A stretch of DNA of 64,000 bases from Desulfosarcina cetonica JCM 12296 (lineage in GTDB: Bacteria > Desulfobacterota > Desulfobacteria > Desulfobacterales > Desulfosarcinaceae). This document shows, piece by piece, positions 46,336 through 55,232 of the stretch (the stretch's first letter is position 1; every line of letters begins with the position of its first letter). A program made the position numbers and the translations under genes. The stretch is taken from assembly GCF_001311845.1 (NCBI RefSeq), contig NZ_BBCC01000004.1, positions 26,291 to 90,290 of the forward strand, read 5' to 3'. The notes under the pieces are model-generated. The model did not search any database. It had not been told where the DNA came from and was given only the letters and a program-made list of their open reading frames with translations.

Positions 46336-47751
46336 TTACCGCGAATAGCCTTGAAAGCCAAGGCCTTACTGACAAGTGCGGTGGCCCAAGAGGGTGTTCC
46401 CAGGGCATGAATGTGCGTATAAGTGGCAAGAACATTCTTATGACAGACGCCGTCGCGTCCATCCAGGACACCAGTTCCCCGCTCCATGCGAAAGGCCAGC
46501 TGCTCGGCACTGCCATGCCAAGCCTTGACGCTGGAGTAGTGAAATTCATGGCCCAACAATGTACTGCCCGGCGCATAGAACGGGTTCGGCCGATCCACCT
46601 GAACGATGGTGTAGCCGTGACCCTGGGGACGCTTGGAAAAGCCGAATACCGCAGGCAGGACACCGGTCATCTCGAACGCTCCCTCCGCCAGTACAAGGCG
46701 CTCACCCAGGTACATGAGGCCGCCGCATTCAGCGTAGATGGGCAGTCCCTGTTCGGCGAGGGCGCGCAGTTCGGTTTTAAAGGAGACATTGGCTTCCAGC
46801 GCGCGGGCGTGGTTCCGAACCGCCCCCAATGTAAAGGGCATCCAGGGGAGGAAGGTGCGCCGCCGTCAAGGGGCTGGTAAATACCAGCCTTGCGCCGGCC
46901 GCTTCCAAGGCCTCCAGGTTTTCCGGGTAGTAAAACTGAAAAGCGGCGTCACGAAGGATGCCTATCACGGGGCGATTTCCGGAAGGCGCTGATGTCTCGG
47001 CGCTTTTGGCGGCGGCAAGGTCGCCAAGGGGAGATGCTGTTTCGGCGAGTTGGAGGATGCGCTTGAGATCCAGATGCGCCTCGGCGACCTCCTGGATGGC
47101 ATCGATGGCCGGTTTGGCCCAGCTGTGCTCGGGGGTTGGCACCAAGCCCATGTGACGTTCGGGGAAACGTTGTTCCCTCAGCTTGGGTACGGCACCAAGG
47201 ACGGGAATACCAGTATACTCCTCGATGCTGCGCGTGAGAATTCCCCGGTGGCGCTCACCGGCCACGCGATTGAGCACGACGCCACCGATGCGGACATCCG
47301 GATCGAAGGCAGTGATTCCGCCCACCACGGCGGCCATGGTCCGTGTGGTCTTGGTGGCATCGATACAGAGAATTACCGGCAGCCCCAGGAGCTTGGCCAG
47401 TTCGGCGGTACTGGTTTTTCCTTCGGTGTTGATGCAGTCATAAAGCCCCCGATTTCCTTCAATTAGTGCAAAATCGGCGGTTTGCGTGTGGGTGAGGTAG
47501 GACGCCAGAAGGGTGTCGGGGTCGATAAGGAAGGAATCCAGGTTATAGCAAGGCCGGCCGGCTGCCAGGGCAAGCCAGCCGGCATCGATATAATCCGGGC
47601 CTTTTTTGAACGGTGCGATGGCTTTTCCCAGACGCCTCAGTGCGGCAATGATGCCAACCGAGAAAATCGTCTTCCCCGATCCACCGCGTAACGCAGCAAC
47701 GACGACTCCCGGGGTAGCCTGAGAGTGCTGGTTTTCTGGAGCCTGTTTCAA
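46317..47751 (-). CDS. dsrN: DsrN, cobyrinic acid a,c-diamide synthase-like glutamine amidotransferase (CbiA), frameshifted
   Basis: About 478 residues after repair. N-terminal P-loop ATPase domain (VVVAALRGGSGKTIFSVGI, AGWLALAAGRPCYNLD, GNRGLYDC) and C-terminal class I glutaminase domain with the catalytic Cys in LPIYAECGGLMYLGE and the His end SVKAWH/FHYSS. The frame breaks near 46838 in the linker (DALYIGGG joins NHARALEANV). CbiA amidates cobyrinic acid; its dsr-linked form DsrN is thought to amidate siroheme for sulfite reductase. The start appears to be TTG 47751, without a clear ribosome site. The stop lies inside a MITE-like repeat. It follows dsrD by 66 bases. Confidence 0.9.
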
Positions 47752-47817
47752 TTGACGTGCACTTGACGATAGCAGTCCGGCAGATCCATCATGCCGTCGC
47801 GGAAAATCGTATCTTTT

Positions 47818-48057
47818 TTAGTCTTCGTGCTCGGCGGCGGCCTGCTTGCCCGTTCCGGGCAGGCCATACATGGACGTGCTGCCCGAAGACCAGTATTCCA
47901 AAACACTCTCCTCAACCAGCTTGTTGACGATCTTCTTGGCTTCGCGGGGTTTCATCCCCAGAATACCGGCCAGATCATTGAAGTAGAATTTGCTCTTGGT
48001 TTTGAGTTTTTTGGTCAGTTGTTCTACGATCAGCTTTTTTGCCTCTTCGTATTCCAT
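47818..48057 (-). CDS. dsrD: DsrD, small activator of dissimilatory sulfite reductase
   Basis: 79 residues starting MEYEEAKKLIVEQLTKK, with the winged-helix core KSKFYFNDLAGILGMKPREAKKIVNKLVEE and VLEYWSSGSTSMYGLPG, the classic DsrD sequence. It is found next to dsrAB in sulfate reducers but not in most sulfur oxidisers, so it supports a reductive direction for this pathway. DsrD has been shown to act as an allosteric activator of DsrAB rather than a DNA-binding protein. Start 48057 follows GAGGTTAACC. Lies 81 bases after dsrB. Confidence 0.95.
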   Translation of the reverse strand: MEYEEAKKLIVEQLTKKLKTKSKFYFNDLAGILGMKPREAKKIVNKLVEESVLEYWSSGSTSMYGLPGTGKQAAAEHED

Positions 48058-48138
48058 GGTTAACCTCTTTTCGAAAGATGGCAGGGGGGGCGCATGGCCT
48101 CCCCCTGCACAGATTGGTTTATATCAAACCGAGATCGA

Positions 48139-49282
48139 TTAGAACTTGAACTGCGTGGTCTGGCGCCAGGTGTAGTAGGCGGGATCACGGAAATCATCGA
48201 TGAGATGATGGGTAAATTCAAGTTCAGTTTTTCGAAGAAACGCTCCCAGCCGATTCTCTCGGCCCAGTCACCCAAGCGCTCGTACTTGTTGGCGCCAGCG
48301 GAGTAGGCTTCGACGATCCGCTTGATGGTGTCTGTGGTTTTTCCCCAACGCGGAGGCTCATTGGGGATAAAGGCCACGACGACCTTGGAGAATTTGGGCA
48401 TGCTGATACGGTTGGAAACCTTGCCACCCACCATGATGACGATACCGTCACCTTCCTGGTCGGCCAGGGGGAGCGAGGGGCACATGGTGTAGCAGTTACC
48501 GCAGAACATGCAGCGGTCCTGATTGATGGCAACGGATTTCAGTTCTTTGTCGCCAACGGTGACCTTGGCCGGTTTGATGGCGGCCGTGGGGCAGGCGGCA
48601 ATGGCCAGGGGAATTTCGCACATTTTGTCCAGATATTCGTTATCGATGATCGGCGGTTTGCGGTGATAGCCGAGGATGGCGATATCGGAGCAGTGCACGG
48701 CGCCGCACATGTTCAGGCAGCAGGCCAGGGAGACACGCAACTGGGCCGGCAGGCGATGATCTTTGAAGTCATCAAACAGCACGTCCATGGTGGCCTTAAC
48801 CGGTCCGGAGGCATCCGTGGCCGGGGTGTGGCAGTGGATCCAACCCTGGGTGTGGATGATGTTGGTAACGCCGGCACCGGTGCCGCCCACGGGGAACTTG
48901 AAGCTGCCGCCGTCAAACTTGCGGCTTTCCAGGTCCTGGATCAGGGGCTCGACTTTGTCCTTGCTGTCGACCATGAACTCGATATTGTTGCGGGTGGTGA
49001 AGCGCAGGTGGCCGTCGCAATGCTTGTCGGCGATTTCACAGATCTCGCGGATGTGGGTCACGGTCATCAGGCGGGCACCACCGACGCGCACGGTGTAGCA
49101 TTCGTCGCCGCTTTCGGCCACATGCACCAGCACGCCGGGTTTGATGATTTCGTGATACAGCCATTTGCCTTGTTCTTGGCAATAACCGGCGGGTAGAACA
49201 AATCGTATTTTTGCGGACCGATGTCGGTGATCCGGTTTTCCATCGGTTTGTCGGGATTGTATCCTGAAGAAATAAATGCCAT
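48139..49282 (-). CDS. dsrB: DsrB, dissimilatory sulfite reductase beta subunit, two frameshifts
   Basis: About 381 residues after repair. Siroheme/[4Fe-4S] subunit forming the alpha2-beta2 enzyme that reduces sulfite with DsrC. Visible: NNIEFMV, the siroheme cluster cysteines ([17 protein letters not shown] region) and the ferredoxin insertion [12 protein letters not shown]. The N-terminal part ([17 protein letters not shown], start 49282, GGGGAGG) reads [14 protein letters not shown] only if one G is restored near 49177. The end [18 protein letters not shown]...QTTQFKF needs one base near 48222 and then stops at 48139. Starts 15 bases after dsrA. Confidence 0.95.
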
Positions 49283-49297
49283 GGTGTATCCTCCCCT

Positions 49298-50611
49298 CTA
49301 TCTCTGGTGATATTTTCTGAACTCGTTGATGTCACGCTGCCAGCCGCCTTCAACCTCCTCTTCTTTCCAGAAGATGTAGGGGTTGTGACGCGGTTCCTGA
49401 ACATGCTGGGGCACCGGTTTGATATTGGTGGCTTCCAGCAGCTTCTGGAATCCCTGACGTTTGATCAGTTCACCGAGACGCTCACGGTTTTTGCCTTCTT
49501 CCATCCACCAATCCCAGACGGCTTCGATGATTTCCTTGATTTCGTCATAGGGTTCTTCGGCTTTGATGAAGGGCACGAGCAGGGAGCCCATCTGGGCACC
49601 GTCGAGAATCGGGGCCTTGGCGCCGGCCAACATGGAGAGACCGCGGTCATCACCGATGTGCAGGGCACGCGGCATGACGTTGATGCAGTGCATGCAGCGG
49701 GTGCACTCTTTGTTATTGATGGCCAGTTTGCCGTCTTCGTACTTCATGCAGCCCGTGGGGCACAGGCCGACAACTTCTTTTTGGATGTCGAATTTGCCCC
49801 AGTCGCGGCCGCTGTGGGCACCGGCATTGGGTGCGAACTCGCCGCCGACATAACCGGCAACGGCTTCCTGGTCGATTTTGATGTCATCTTTCCAGGTACC
49901 GACAAAAGAAAGGTCGGAACGGGCGATGGAGGCCACGCAGCAGTTGGGGCAGCCGTCAAACTTGAACTTGAACTTGTAGGGGAAGGCCGGGCGGTGCAGC
50001 TCGTCCTGATATTCCTGGGTCAGGGCGTAGCAGATGGCCTGGGTGTCGTAGCAGGCATATTCACAGCGGGAAGACCCGACACAATCAGAGGGGGTCCGCA
50101 GGTTGGAGCCGGAGCCGCCGAGATCCTGGTTGAAGTTGTGGGTCAGTTCATAAAAAATCTCTTCCAGCTGAGGCGTGGAGGTACCGATGAAGATGATGTC
50201 ACCGGTGGAGCCGTGCATGTTGGTGACGCCGGAACCGCGGAATTCCCACAGGTCGCACAGCTTTTTCAGAAACTCGGTGGTGTAATATTTGCCGCCGGGC
50301 TGGTTGATGCGCATGGTATGAAAGTGGGCCACGCCGGGGAACATTTCGGGCTGGTCACAGTAACGACCGATAACACCACCGCCATAACCAAAAACGCCCA
50401 CGATACCGCCGTGTTTCCAGTGGGTCCGGCCATGTTTGTAGGAAAGCTCCAGAACGCCCAGAATGTCTTCCACGCAGTCCTGGTTGACCTGAAATTCAAC
50501 ATTGTTCGGGTTCTTGGCCCGGCTTGCGGCTTCCTGCTTCAGATCTGACACGAAGCTTGGCCACGGTCCAGACTCAAGCTGGTCCAACAAAGGGGTTGCA
50601 TGCTTTGCCAT
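49298..50611 (-). CDS. dsrA: DsrA, dissimilatory sulfite reductase alpha subunit
   Basis: 437 residues, intact. Starts [21 protein letters not shown]. It carries the family signatures [15 protein letters not shown], the siroheme/iron-sulfur cysteines in [18 protein letters not shown] and [18 protein letters not shown], and the ferredoxin domain with [29 protein letters not shown]. It binds siroheme and, with DsrB, catalyses sulfite reduction in the cytoplasm. DsrA is a standard phylogenetic marker and would allow placement of this organism. Start 50611 follows TGGAGG. A good sigma-70 promoter lies about 160 bases upstream. First gene of dsrABDN. Confidence 0.97.
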   Translation of the reverse strand: MAKHATPLLDQLESGPWPSFVSDLKQEAASRAKNPNNVEFQVNQDCVEDILGVLELSYKHGRTHWKHGGIVGVFGYGGGVIGRYCDQPEMFPGVAHFHTMRINQPGGKYYTTEFLKKLCDLWEFRGSGVTNMHGSTGDIIFIGTSTPQLEEIFYELTHNFNQDLGGSGSNLRTPSDCVGSSRCEYACYDTQAICYALTQEYQDELHRPAFPYKFKFKFDGCPNCCVASIARSDLSFVGTWKDDIKIDQEAVAGYVGGEFAPNAGAHSGRDWGKFDIQKEVVGLCPTGCMKYEDGKLAINNKECTRCMHCINVMPRALHIGDDRGLSMLAGAKAPILDGAQMGSLLVPFIKAEEPYDEIKEIIEAVWDWWMEEGKNRERLGELIKRQGFQKLLEATNIKPVPQHVQEPRHNPYIFWKEEEVEGGWQRDINEFRKYHQR

Positions 50612-50945
50612 CGTTTACCTCCATTTGGATTGATATTAAACCGACCTGCCAATAGAAACGAGACGGCCCCCGGACAGGGGGATAAGGGTCACCTCCTCTC
50701 GAATTTTTTCGCTATATTTTAACGGGATTGTCGCAATCACGCGGTTTTCTTCAGTAAATATGCAAGGAGCAGGTATAGAATTAATATCCGCCTTTGTCAA
50801 TAAAAAAGCATGGTTTCGCGGAGTTAAGCCCTTGATGGTGCCGATCTGGGCTTTTCCCACAAAATGTTGGGAACTTGCTCATGACAACATCTTTATGTGG
50901 TGTTTTTTACGATTTGAACAACCACGCGGCGGATCGAGGGACCGA
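50612..50945 (-). promoter_or_regulatory. dsr promoter and long 5' leader
   Basis: On the minus strand TTGACA (50800-50795), 17-base spacer, TATACC (50777-50772): the best sigma-70-type promoter in the window. Transcription from near 50766 gives a leader of about 155 bases. The leader holds a second perfect Shine-Dalgarno AGGAGGTGA (50697-50689) followed by a CCCCC/GGGGG hairpin (50681-50667), 60-80 bases before the true dsrA site. Upstream of the promoter, 50801-50945 shows nothing else. Confidence 0.7.
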
Positions 50946-52110
50946 TCAGCCCGAATCGACCATCAGCCGGCGGAGGAGGGTCACATGGGCATCCAGATGG
51001 CGGTCGATGACCTGTCGTTCCTCACTGGCGGAAAAATAGGTGGTTTCGGTCAATTGCCGCGAGGTGCGCAACAGATCGCTGGTTGAAAAATTGTTGAAAT
51101 AGCCGCGAAAAAAGCTGGGAAAGGTTTCGGGAAAGCCGCTCATTTGCGCGGTTAGATCGAGCCCCTGGAAAAACCCGGCGACCATGGGGGCCATGCATGC
51201 ATCCGGAGCCCAGACCACCTTGCCCACGCCGTCCAACCGATCCAGGCGCATGCGCAGGCTCAGGTGCAGGAAGAAGAGGACCAGTGCCTCCAGCATGGCC
51301 ACCTCGCTAAGCGTCTCTTCGGAGAGATCGACAAGGGGAACGGTGTCGCGAACCGTGATCAGGCGAACGGAAACCCGGTCTCCATCCGGCCGCACCACGA
51401 AATCACCAGCGGCATGGTGCCAGGGAAAAATATGGCGTGAGGTGACCGGATCGTAGCAGGCGGTGAGAATCATGGCCGCGTTTTGATACAGCTGGCCAGC
51501 CTGATGATCGGAAAGCCGGTTCGGTTCGGAAGCGCCGTCCCAGATAACGGTGGTCATCGAAGCGTCGACCGCCGCTGATTGCGTCAGGTGGAATTCATGG
51601 TACCCCTCGAACCAGCTGCCCAGAAACATGGATAGCACCTGCCATCGGTTAGTCGAATGGTGCCGGCAGCGTACACCTCCGGAACCCAGCCAAAGGGCCG
51701 CTGTTCGTTCAGCCAACCGAGGGCCTGTACTTCCCGGGGCAGGGCCTTTTGACCCTGTGCCGAGACAGCCACGTTGACGACGAAGGAGAGCGTTTGACCG
51801 GAAACACTGACGCAAAGGCGTGCAGATGGTAAAAAGCGCCGTGTTTTTCCAGAAAAATCGAGATGTCGCCAAGCGCTTCGCCATCGACCGGCCGTTCCAG
51901 GCACGCGGTCGCCGCCTGCCGAAGTCGCGCCGCATGGTTTGAAAGGCAAAACGCTGCAACGGCTCCGAAATAGTCTTCGTAGGTAATCGCCGAAGCAGAC
52001 GGTCGCGACTTGCCGGTCAACCGGCCCTCGGGCAGCGCAGATCGCCACAGCGGATGATCGCTGCCGATGGGGTTGTCCGTTGAAGCAAGATAGTAGGCGA
52101 GTTTGGGCAT
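50946..52110 (-). CDS. Unrecognised conserved-looking protein next to dsr, two frameshifts
   Basis: About 388 residues after repair, start ATG 52110 (MPKLAYYLASTDNP) or 52125. Three frame segments join as HLHAFASV + SGQTLSFVVNVAVSAQG (near 51800) and IRLTDGR + WQVLSMFLGSWFEGYHEFHL (near 51645). I recognise no family. Trp- and Phe-rich, no signal peptide, no TM segments. The second half has WDGASE, IFPWHHAAGDFVVRPDGD and APDACMAPMVAGFFQGLD, faintly recalling kinase-like or phosphotransferase folds but without a clear catalytic motif. It follows the TPR gene by 21 bases (same strand) and ends about 150 bases before the dsr promoter, so it may be co-expressed. Confidence 0.6.
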
Positions 52111-52131
52111 ATGTTTTGGCGGCACCCGAAT

Positions 52132-52755
52132 CTATTTGCGAAACGGCTCAAGCTCCTTGAGGATTTCCGGCGCGACGTCGTAGCCCAACTGAGCGGCCTT
52201 GTCGGCGTGTTCGAGGGCAAGTGCGGGCTGCCCGTCTTCAAGGTAGGCAATGGCCAGGTTGTTGTGCGCCACGGCAAAATCCGGCGCCAGCTTCAGGGCT
52301 TTGAGGTTGGTCTCGATGCTTTCCTTGATCTGACCGTTCATCAGGTAGGCATTGGCCAGGGTGGCGAAGGCCTGGATAAAACGAAAGTTGAACATCGTCG
52401 CCTTTTCCAGGGCATTGATGGCCTCTTCCACCTCACCGCGCTGCAGCATGACAAAGCCAATGTTGCCCCATCCTTCGGAAAAACCGGGTTTGACCCTGAC
52501 TGCCCGGCGGTTCCAATCCAGGCAGCCCTCAACATCACCCCGCTTGAGGCAGATGCCGCCCATCTGGACATATGCCTCGGCCAGGCCCGGGCTACATTCA
52601 ATGGACATTGCCAAAGATTGTTCGGCCTGCTCGACCTTTCCCTGCCCAAGCAGCGCGACGGCAAGATTGTAATGGGAGTTGCCGCACTCGGGGTTGGTGG
52701 CGATGGCGTCTTTCTGCCTGGAAATATACTCTTCCACGTTCTTAGCTTTTTCCAT
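52132..52755 (-). CDS. Tetratricopeptide repeat protein
   Basis: 207 residues, almost entirely five to six TPR units (GNSHYNLAVALLGQGKVEQA, AEAYVQMGGICLKRGDVEG, SEGWGNIGFVMLQRGEVEEA, IQAFATLANAYLMNGQIKES, AVAHNNLAIAYLEDGQPALA). No signal peptide, so a cytoplasmic protein-protein scaffold. Start 52755 (MEKAKNVEEY) follows AGAGGAT; upstream in-frame codons to 52956 are not supported. The stop is 21 bases before the unrecognised gene, which lies in turn upstream of dsrA. The pair may assist assembly or regulation of a complex; partner not known. Confidence 0.85.
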   Translation of the reverse strand: MEKAKNVEEYISRQKDAIATNPECGNSHYNLAVALLGQGKVEQAEQSLAMSIECSPGLAEAYVQMGGICLKRGDVEGCLDWNRRAVRVKPGFSEGWGNIGFVMLQRGEVEEAINALEKATMFNFRFIQAFATLANAYLMNGQIKESIETNLKALKLAPDFAVAHNNLAIAYLEDGQPALALEHADKAAQLGYDVAPEILKELEPFRK

Positions 52756-52867
52756 GATCGGATCCTCTTTATGGTGAAGCGTTGCCGGGATGGCGATAAA
52801 AGAACCTGGGTAACGTGGCGGAACGGCCACTGTCAAGCAAAATAATCGTCCAAATGGCGCTTTTCCC

Positions 52868-52896
52868 TTGACATAAGATCCCAACTTTCTTAGTGT
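52868..52896 (+). promoter_or_regulatory. Candidate promoter upstream of dapA
   Basis: TTGACA at 52868-52873, 17-base spacer, TAGTGT at 52891-52896, then TTCAGTGAAACTGAA, a dyad at the start-site region. The -35, spacing, -10 and the next bases (TAGTGTTTC-GT) are the same as at the tatA promoter (42504-42532). It is 243 bases before dapA. Confidence 0.45.
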
Positions 52897-52977
52897 TTCA
52901 GTGAAACTGAAGCGCCCTGCGGCCGGATCTGGTTTCCGCCCCAGCGACGCCCTCACCCATCCACAGGAAACACTGCC

Positions 52978-53076
52978 ATGAAACCGGAGATTTTCGGGGA
53001 TTTTGCCAGATCAGGCGCCATTGGATCGTGTGCCGCTGCTGCCAAACCCCGGTATCGCAAGCGCAGCTTCCGGTCC
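52978..53076 (+). CDS. Possible 32-residue leader peptide upstream of dapA
   Basis: ATG 52978 with CAGGAAAC ten bases upstream opens a 32-codon frame (MKPEIFGDFARSG..., ending RKRSFRS) in the otherwise empty 52756-53138 gap, 62 bases before dapA. It has no run of lysine codons, so a lysine attenuator is not supported. Weak evidence only. Confidence 0.2.
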
Positions 53077-53138
53077 TGATCGTCACACACCCCTTTTCTT
53101 TTAATTTTTCAGACAAGTTGAATTTTTCGGGAGGTAGC

Positions 53139-54172
53139 ATGAAGCCAGTGTGTTATACCGCGATGGTGACCCCTTTTGCCGGCGAGGCGGTCGATGAAGT
53201 TGGACTTGCCCGGCTGGCGGATTTTCAGATTCAAAACGGCATTACCGGCATTCTGGCCGTCGGGACGACCGGCGAGAGTCCCACCCTGGGGTGGGAGGAG
53301 CATCACCGGGTGGTGCAGTTGTATGCCCAGAAAGCCGAGGGCAACTGCCTGTGCATCGCCGGTGCGGGAAGCAACAACACCAAGGAGGCCTTGTCGGCAA
53401 CCGGCCATGCGCTGGACGCGGGCGTGGATGGCGTGCTGCTGGTGGATCCCTATTACAATGGTCCCAGCTCCATGGAGATCCGCAAGGAGTATGTCGCCAA
53501 GGTGGCGGCGGCTATCCCGATCTGTCCATCATTCCCTATGTGATCCCCGGACGTACGGGGGCCCAGTTGCTTCCCGAGGACCTGGCGATCCTTTTCAAAA
53601 CATTTCCCAATGTGAACACGGTCAAAGAGGCCACCGGCGATTTGAACAACATGCGTCGGACGCGGGCCTGTTGCGGGCCCGACTACACGATTCTATCCGG
53701 CGACGACAGCCTGACCTTCGAGATGATGACCGACCCGCAGATCGCCGCCGCCGGTGTGATTTCGGTAATCTCCAATATCGTTCCCAAGGCCATGGTCGAT
53801 TTGGTCACCCTTTTGGCCGCCAGGGAGACCGCAGCGGCCGAGGCCCTCCTGGCGGGCCTTCGGCCTCTCTTCGGCCTGGTTACCGTAAAAACGGTGGAAA
53901 AAACACCTTATGGCGAGGCGGTCTGCCGGGCGCGTAATCCGCTGGCCATAAAAACATTGATGCAGCTGCTCGGCATGCCGTCGGGACCCTGCCGGCCGCC
54001 CCTGGGAAAGATGAGCCGCGCCGGCCTGGACGTCGTGGTGGGTATCGCCAGGACCGTTCAAACGAAAAATCCGGAACTGTTCGAGCCCCTGGCCCGCTTT
54101 TTCAATATCGACATAGACGCTCGGCTAAGCGATGCCAGCCGCCTGGAAGAGCTTTATTATCAGGAATATTAG
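53139..54172 (+). CDS. dapA: 4-hydroxy-tetrahydrodipicolinate synthase (DapA) family lyase, frameshifted
   Basis: About 344 residues after repair, longer than typical DapA (about 292). TIM barrel with GTTGESPTLGWEEH, the catalytic-site Tyr in IIPYVIPGRTG and the Schiff-base Lys in NVNTVKEATGDLN. The frame breaks near 53520 (AAAIP joins DLSIIPYVIP; one base missing). The C-terminal ~50 residues (TVQTKNPELFEPLARFFNID to YYQEY) are extra. DapA condenses pyruvate and aspartate semialdehyde in lysine synthesis; the extended form is common in deltaproteobacteria, but other N-acetylneuraminate-lyase-family roles cannot be ruled out. Start follows GGGAGG. Confidence 0.85.
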
Positions 54173-54181
54173 AAGACGGTA

Positions 54182-54228
54182 AAAGCATCGCCCGTTCCGG
54201 TCGTCTTGCGGAACGGGCGATGCTTTTT
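54182..54228 (+). terminator. Terminator after dapA
   Basis: AAAAGCATCGCCCGTTCCG (54182-54200) pairs with its inverse at 54210-54228, ending in a T5 run; 10 bases beyond the stop. It could work in both directions. Confidence 0.85.
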
Positions 54229-54281
54229 AGACGTTCAAATGAAGCGCGGCTTGAGCCGTGGTGGCGTGTCTGTCCGTTGGA

Positions 54282-55088
54282 TCACGCCTCGGGATTGTGC
54301 CGTTCGGCGAAATTAGCGGCCTGTTCTTCGGGCGTGGTTTGTTTGAAGAGAACACCCTTGAGCCATGCCATGCCGAATTTCAACAACTCGATTTCGTCCG
54401 TGCGGATTTTTTCCTGCATGGCCGCATCCACATCAAAACGTTTCAGAAAAGAGCTTTCGAAGACGAATGCCCTGAACTTGTCGATATCGTAACTCACCAT
54501 GAAAAACAGCTGCTTGGCCTTCTCGGTGAGTTTGATACTCCCGGGAAAGGAGCGTTTGCGGACCACCAGGTCGGTCCATTCACGGTTGACTTCATCGCGC
54601 AGGTCAACGCCTTGATCCTTTCGCCATTCGGCAACGGTCCACTGGGTCTCTTCCTCGAACCCCTTGCAATGCGGTTCGTTGACGAAAAAAAAGAACCCGT
54701 CATCGTCGGCCCCCTCCTTGTGCTGCAGGGTGGCGACCCCCAAGGGGTAGTAACGGCAGGATGACGGCCGGTCAGCATAGATGATGCAGCCTTCCTTGTC
54801 CTTGACAAAAGGGCAGGATTTGCGCTCGTCGTCCAACAGCTTGAGGGTGACCATGGGCAGATCTGTTTTTTCCAGCAGATGAGGCTCGGTATAAATGGCC
54901 AGGAATTCGTTGGACGGCAGGCCCAACCGATTTTTCATCTGGATGATGTCGAACGGGGTCAAAATGATGTTAATCCCCCGGCAGCACTGGGTAAAGCACG
55001 ACACCCCGGGATGGCATTGAAATTGGAACCGGCTGCTGAGCCCCAGGCGCACCGGTGAAATACTGGCTGTTTTTTCCGCGTCGGTCAT
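54282..55088 (-). CDS. YkgJ-type cysteine-cluster (putative zinc/iron-chelating) protein, copy 2
   Basis: 268 residues, intact. FQFQCHPGVSCFTQCCRGI gives the CxxxxxCxxxCC part and SCPFVKDKEGCIIYADRPSSCRYYPLGV the rest of the cluster, as in the YkgJ/UPF0153 family. The C-terminal half is helical (LTEKAKQLFFMVSYDIDKFRAF). It is a paralogue of the gene at 12989-13727 and supports that gene's repair. Copy 1 has CxxC in the first motif, whereas copy 2 has one Cys fewer there. Function unknown, metal binding inferred. Start 55088 follows GAAAGGACC. Between convergent dapA and the tail of the glp operon. Confidence 0.82.
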   Translation of the reverse strand: MTDAEKTASISPVRLGLSSRFQFQCHPGVSCFTQCCRGINIILTPFDIIQMKNRLGLPSNEFLAIYTEPHLLEKTDLPMVTLKLLDDERKSCPFVKDKEGCIIYADRPSSCRYYPLGVATLQHKEGADDDGFFFFVNEPHCKGFEEETQWTVAEWRKDQGVDLRDEVNREWTDLVVRKRSFPGSIKLTEKAKQLFFMVSYDIDKFRAFVFESSFLKRFDVDAAMQEKIRTDEIELLKFGMAWLKGVLFKQTTPEEQAANFAERHNPEA

Positions 55089-55162
55089 GGTGGAAGGTCC
55101 TTTCCTGAGCGTTGCACTGGTTGCGCCGTAATTACTGAAGGCCGGTATCAATGTCAAACAAT

Positions 55163-55200
55163 ATTGAGGGGCCGACGGTTTGGCATGTCGGCCCCTCAAT
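55163..55200 (-). terminator. Terminator of the glycerol transporter operon
   Basis: ATTGAGGGGCCGAC (55163-55176) pairs perfectly with GTCGGCCCCTCAAT (55187-55200); 14-bp stem. On the minus strand it is followed by a modest T-rich stretch (ATTGTTTGACAT). 33 bases past the glpV stop. Confidence 0.75.
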
Positions 55201-55232
55201 ACATCAACGTTTTGTTCTTGTTGTTCTTGGGA

